Assembly (NCBI GenBank): GCA_965368515.1
Contig: CBDUNF010000079.1
Coordinates: 1-14,157 of the forward strand
Source of the DNA: JAAETI01 sp965368515
GTDB lineage: Bacteria > Actinomycetota > Acidimicrobiia > Spongiisociales > UBA5794
DNA length: 14,157 bases
Direction: 5' to 3'
The position numbers and the translations under genes are program-made. Each line of letters opens with the position of its first letter. The stretch's first letter is position 1. Below are positions 12,827 to 14,157 of this stretch, piece by piece. A model generated the notes under the pieces. The model saw only the letters and a list, made by a program, of their open reading frames with translations, did no database searches and was not told the DNA's origin.

Positions 12827-14110
12827 ATGGACGCATCAATCTCTTCCCCACCGGCTTCGACTACCGACCTTTGCGGAGCCTCGATCGCAATCCACGACGA
12901 CTCCGTATCAATCTCGGGACTCGTAGTTACTGATAGTGCTGTGGCCCAACACCTTGCGGCTACTTCTCCCGGTCAGAGAGCCGCCGAACTGGCACGGGCA
13001 ATCAGCATCGGAGTCCACGGCCTGGCTGCGACCACCATGCGAGCAACCGTGGACGACATGAAGGAGCAGGTGCGTCGCATCATCTCCACGGCTGCCGACG
13101 CGGCCGAGGCTCACCTCGGCGATGCAGTCGCAGCAGGGCGAAGCGAACTGACGGCACATTTGGATCCTGAGGTTCGATCCTCGCTAACCGCACGAACGGT
13201 TGCCGAGCTAGGAGAGCTCCATCAGGCGACCCTGGCGCGTCTAGACCCCGACCGCACCGACAGCTACACGGGGAAACTGGTTGGGTCGATAACAGAGCTT
13301 CTCGGGCCGAGCGGTCTGCTGGCACAGCGGCTCGACGAAGCGTTCGATTCGGCGGAGGCCGATCACGGACTCGGCCGTCTGCTGGACACGTTCGAGCGCC
13401 GCTTCCAGGAGATGCGCGATCTCCTGGTGGGCGAACAACAACGCCAGGTTGAAGCGCAACGAGGAACCGCCAAAGGGTTTGACTTCGAAGACGAGCTCGA
13501 AGAGCTGTTGCGCAGCGAAGCACACGCAATGAGCGGTGCGATCGTCGAACGGACCGGGTATGTCGGCGGCACGCTTGGAGCCCAATCCAAGGTCGGCGAC
13601 TTCGCCGTTGTTCTCCCCGACGGTACCCGAGTGGCGGTGGAAGCCAAGAACACCGCACGTATTGGTTTGAGCGGAGCAACTGGGATCCTCGCCGAACTCG
13701 ACCAGGCTATGGATAACCGCAACGCTGCCTGGGGCATCTGTGTTTCCCGCGGCGACTCGTACCCGGCCGAAGTCGGGTCCTTCGGCATCTACGGGAACCG
13801 AATACTGGTCGTTGACCCCGGCGAGGGAACCTTGACCAGGGTCGCCCTCCGCTGGGTGGCGGCAGCAGCTCGTTCTGCGGCGGCAGGTAACGGTCAGGTC
13901 GACTCGGGGGCGGCGCTGGAGAAGCTCGATCGGATCCGTGAGCTGGCGCAGAGCTTCTCACGGAGCAAGAAGGTCTTGACCAGCGCACAGTCGGGGTTGG
14001 ACACCGTTCGCGAAGAGCTCGATGCGCTTCGCAGCAGTCTGCTCGACCTGGTCGACGAAATCGCCCGCGCATTGCAGCCGCCTCTGGTGATCGATCGCCA
14101 GGTGGCGTAG
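12827..14110 (+). CDS. Coiled-coil protein with PD-(D/E)XK-like nuclease core, function unknown
   Basis: 427 residues, no signal peptide or membrane segment. The N-terminal half (about 70-215) is charged and alpha-helical, likely partly coiled coil. A core at about 216-335 has the order expected of a PD-(D/E)XK fold: FDFEDELEELL with Glu221 or Glu223 on the first helix, VGDFAVVL with Asp258, then VAVEAKN with Glu272 and Lys274. The C-terminal 360-412 is again helical, ending DTVREELDALRSSLLDLVDEI. The order coiled coil, nuclease core, coiled coil is reminiscent of RmuC and of DUF2130-type proteins, but I do not recognise a named family. The gene is back to back with the GTPase pair, which may point to a shared job. 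Catalytic activity is inferred from the motif only. Confidence 0.88.
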   Translation: MDASISSPPASTTDLCGASIAIHDDSVSISGLVVTDSAVAQHLAATSPGQRAAELARAISIGVHGLAATTMRATVDDMKEQVRRIISTAADAAEAHLGDAVAAGRSELTAHLDPEVRSSLTARTVAELGELHQATLARLDPDRTDSYTGKLVGSITELLGPSGLLAQRLDEAFDSAEADHGLGRLLDTFERRFQEMRDLLVGEQQRQVEAQRGTAKGFDFEDELEELLRSEAHAMSGAIVERTGYVGGTLGAQSKVGDFAVVLPDGTRVAVEAKNTARIGLSGATGILAELDQAMDNRNAAWGICVSRGDSYPAEVGSFGIYGNRILVVDPGEGTLTRVALRWVAAAARSAAAGNGQVDSGAALEKLDRIRELAQSFSRSKKVLTSAQSGLDTVREELDALRSSLLDLVDEIARALQPPLVIDRQVA

Positions 14111-14119
14111 CTCGCTCGG

Positions 14120-14157
14120 TCAGCTCGCTTCGACAACGCGGACCGCCGCCCGCCCCT
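14120..14157 (-). CDS. Possible C-terminal fragment of a minus-strand gene
   Basis: On the minus strand an open frame enters from the window edge and ends GRAAVRVVEAS followed by TGA (14122 to 14120). The composition suits a real C-terminus, and a convergent gene here would match the layout elsewhere in the window. Only 11 codons are visible, so the call rests on codon character alone and no function can be given. Confidence 0.3.
   Translation of the reverse strand, partial: GRAAVRVVEAS

Noticed and set aside
13080..13679. 199-residue minus-strand ORF opposite the nuclease-like gene
   Set aside because: Arg-rich shadow without motifs; the plus-strand frame shows the ordered acidic/ExK motif and helical repeats.

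Overview
The window is high-GC bacterial DNA, densely packed on both strands, with no rRNA, tRNA, CRISPR array or recognisable transposase. It most resembles an actinobacterium, probably an uncultivated Acidimicrobiia-like lineage. The grounds are the tandem pair of dynamin/YfjP-type GTPases seen in actinobacterial genomes, a Rv0571c-like phosphoribosyltransferase, and several genes whose ATG sits 6-9 nt behind a TANNNT -10 box (leaderless style) with no Shine-Dalgarno sequence. The taxonomy is inferred from protein style and was not searched.

Layout. (1) 1-121: two identical 55-bp hairpin-bearing repeats, cut by the window edge. (2) 193-1847, plus strand: a small cytosolic rhodanese, translationally coupled (TAATG) to a lipoprotein rhodanese, then a lipoprotein nuclease joining a staphylococcal-nuclease domain to a lamin-tail domain. 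(3) 1848-2273: a long spacer with a hairpin after the nuclease gene, a near-perfect palindrome overlapping a possible promoter, and a 29-codon signal-peptide-like ORF. (4) 2274-3647: a polytopic membrane HD-GYP-type phosphodiesterase whose signature reads GYH instead of GYP. (5) 3644-6086, minus strand: two paralogous exported N-acetylmuramoyl-L-alanine amidases in tandem. (6) 6166-7716, minus: 1-pyrroline-5-carboxylate dehydrogenase. (7) 7882-8250, plus: a stand-alone response-regulator receiver. (8) 8247-8912, minus: a phosphoribosyltransferase, divergent from (9) 8945-9868, plus: a diacylglycerol/lipid kinase. (10) 9865-12730, minus: an overlapping pair of GTPases, divergent from (11) 12827-14110, plus: a coiled-coil protein with a PD-(D/E)XK-like nuclease core. 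(12) The last bases may hold the C-terminus of another minus-strand gene.

How it fits together. The left part is an envelope/extracytoplasmic set: lipoprotein rhodanese, lipoprotein nuclease, membrane c-di-GMP-type phosphodiesterase and two wall hydrolases. The middle is metabolism and signalling. The right part is the most unusual block: two large GTPases, co-translated through an 8-nt overlap, back to back with a coiled-coil nuclease-like protein. All three completely visible tail-to-tail gene pairs overlap by exactly the four bases CTAG, which supplies both stop codons and leaves no room for intergenic terminators.
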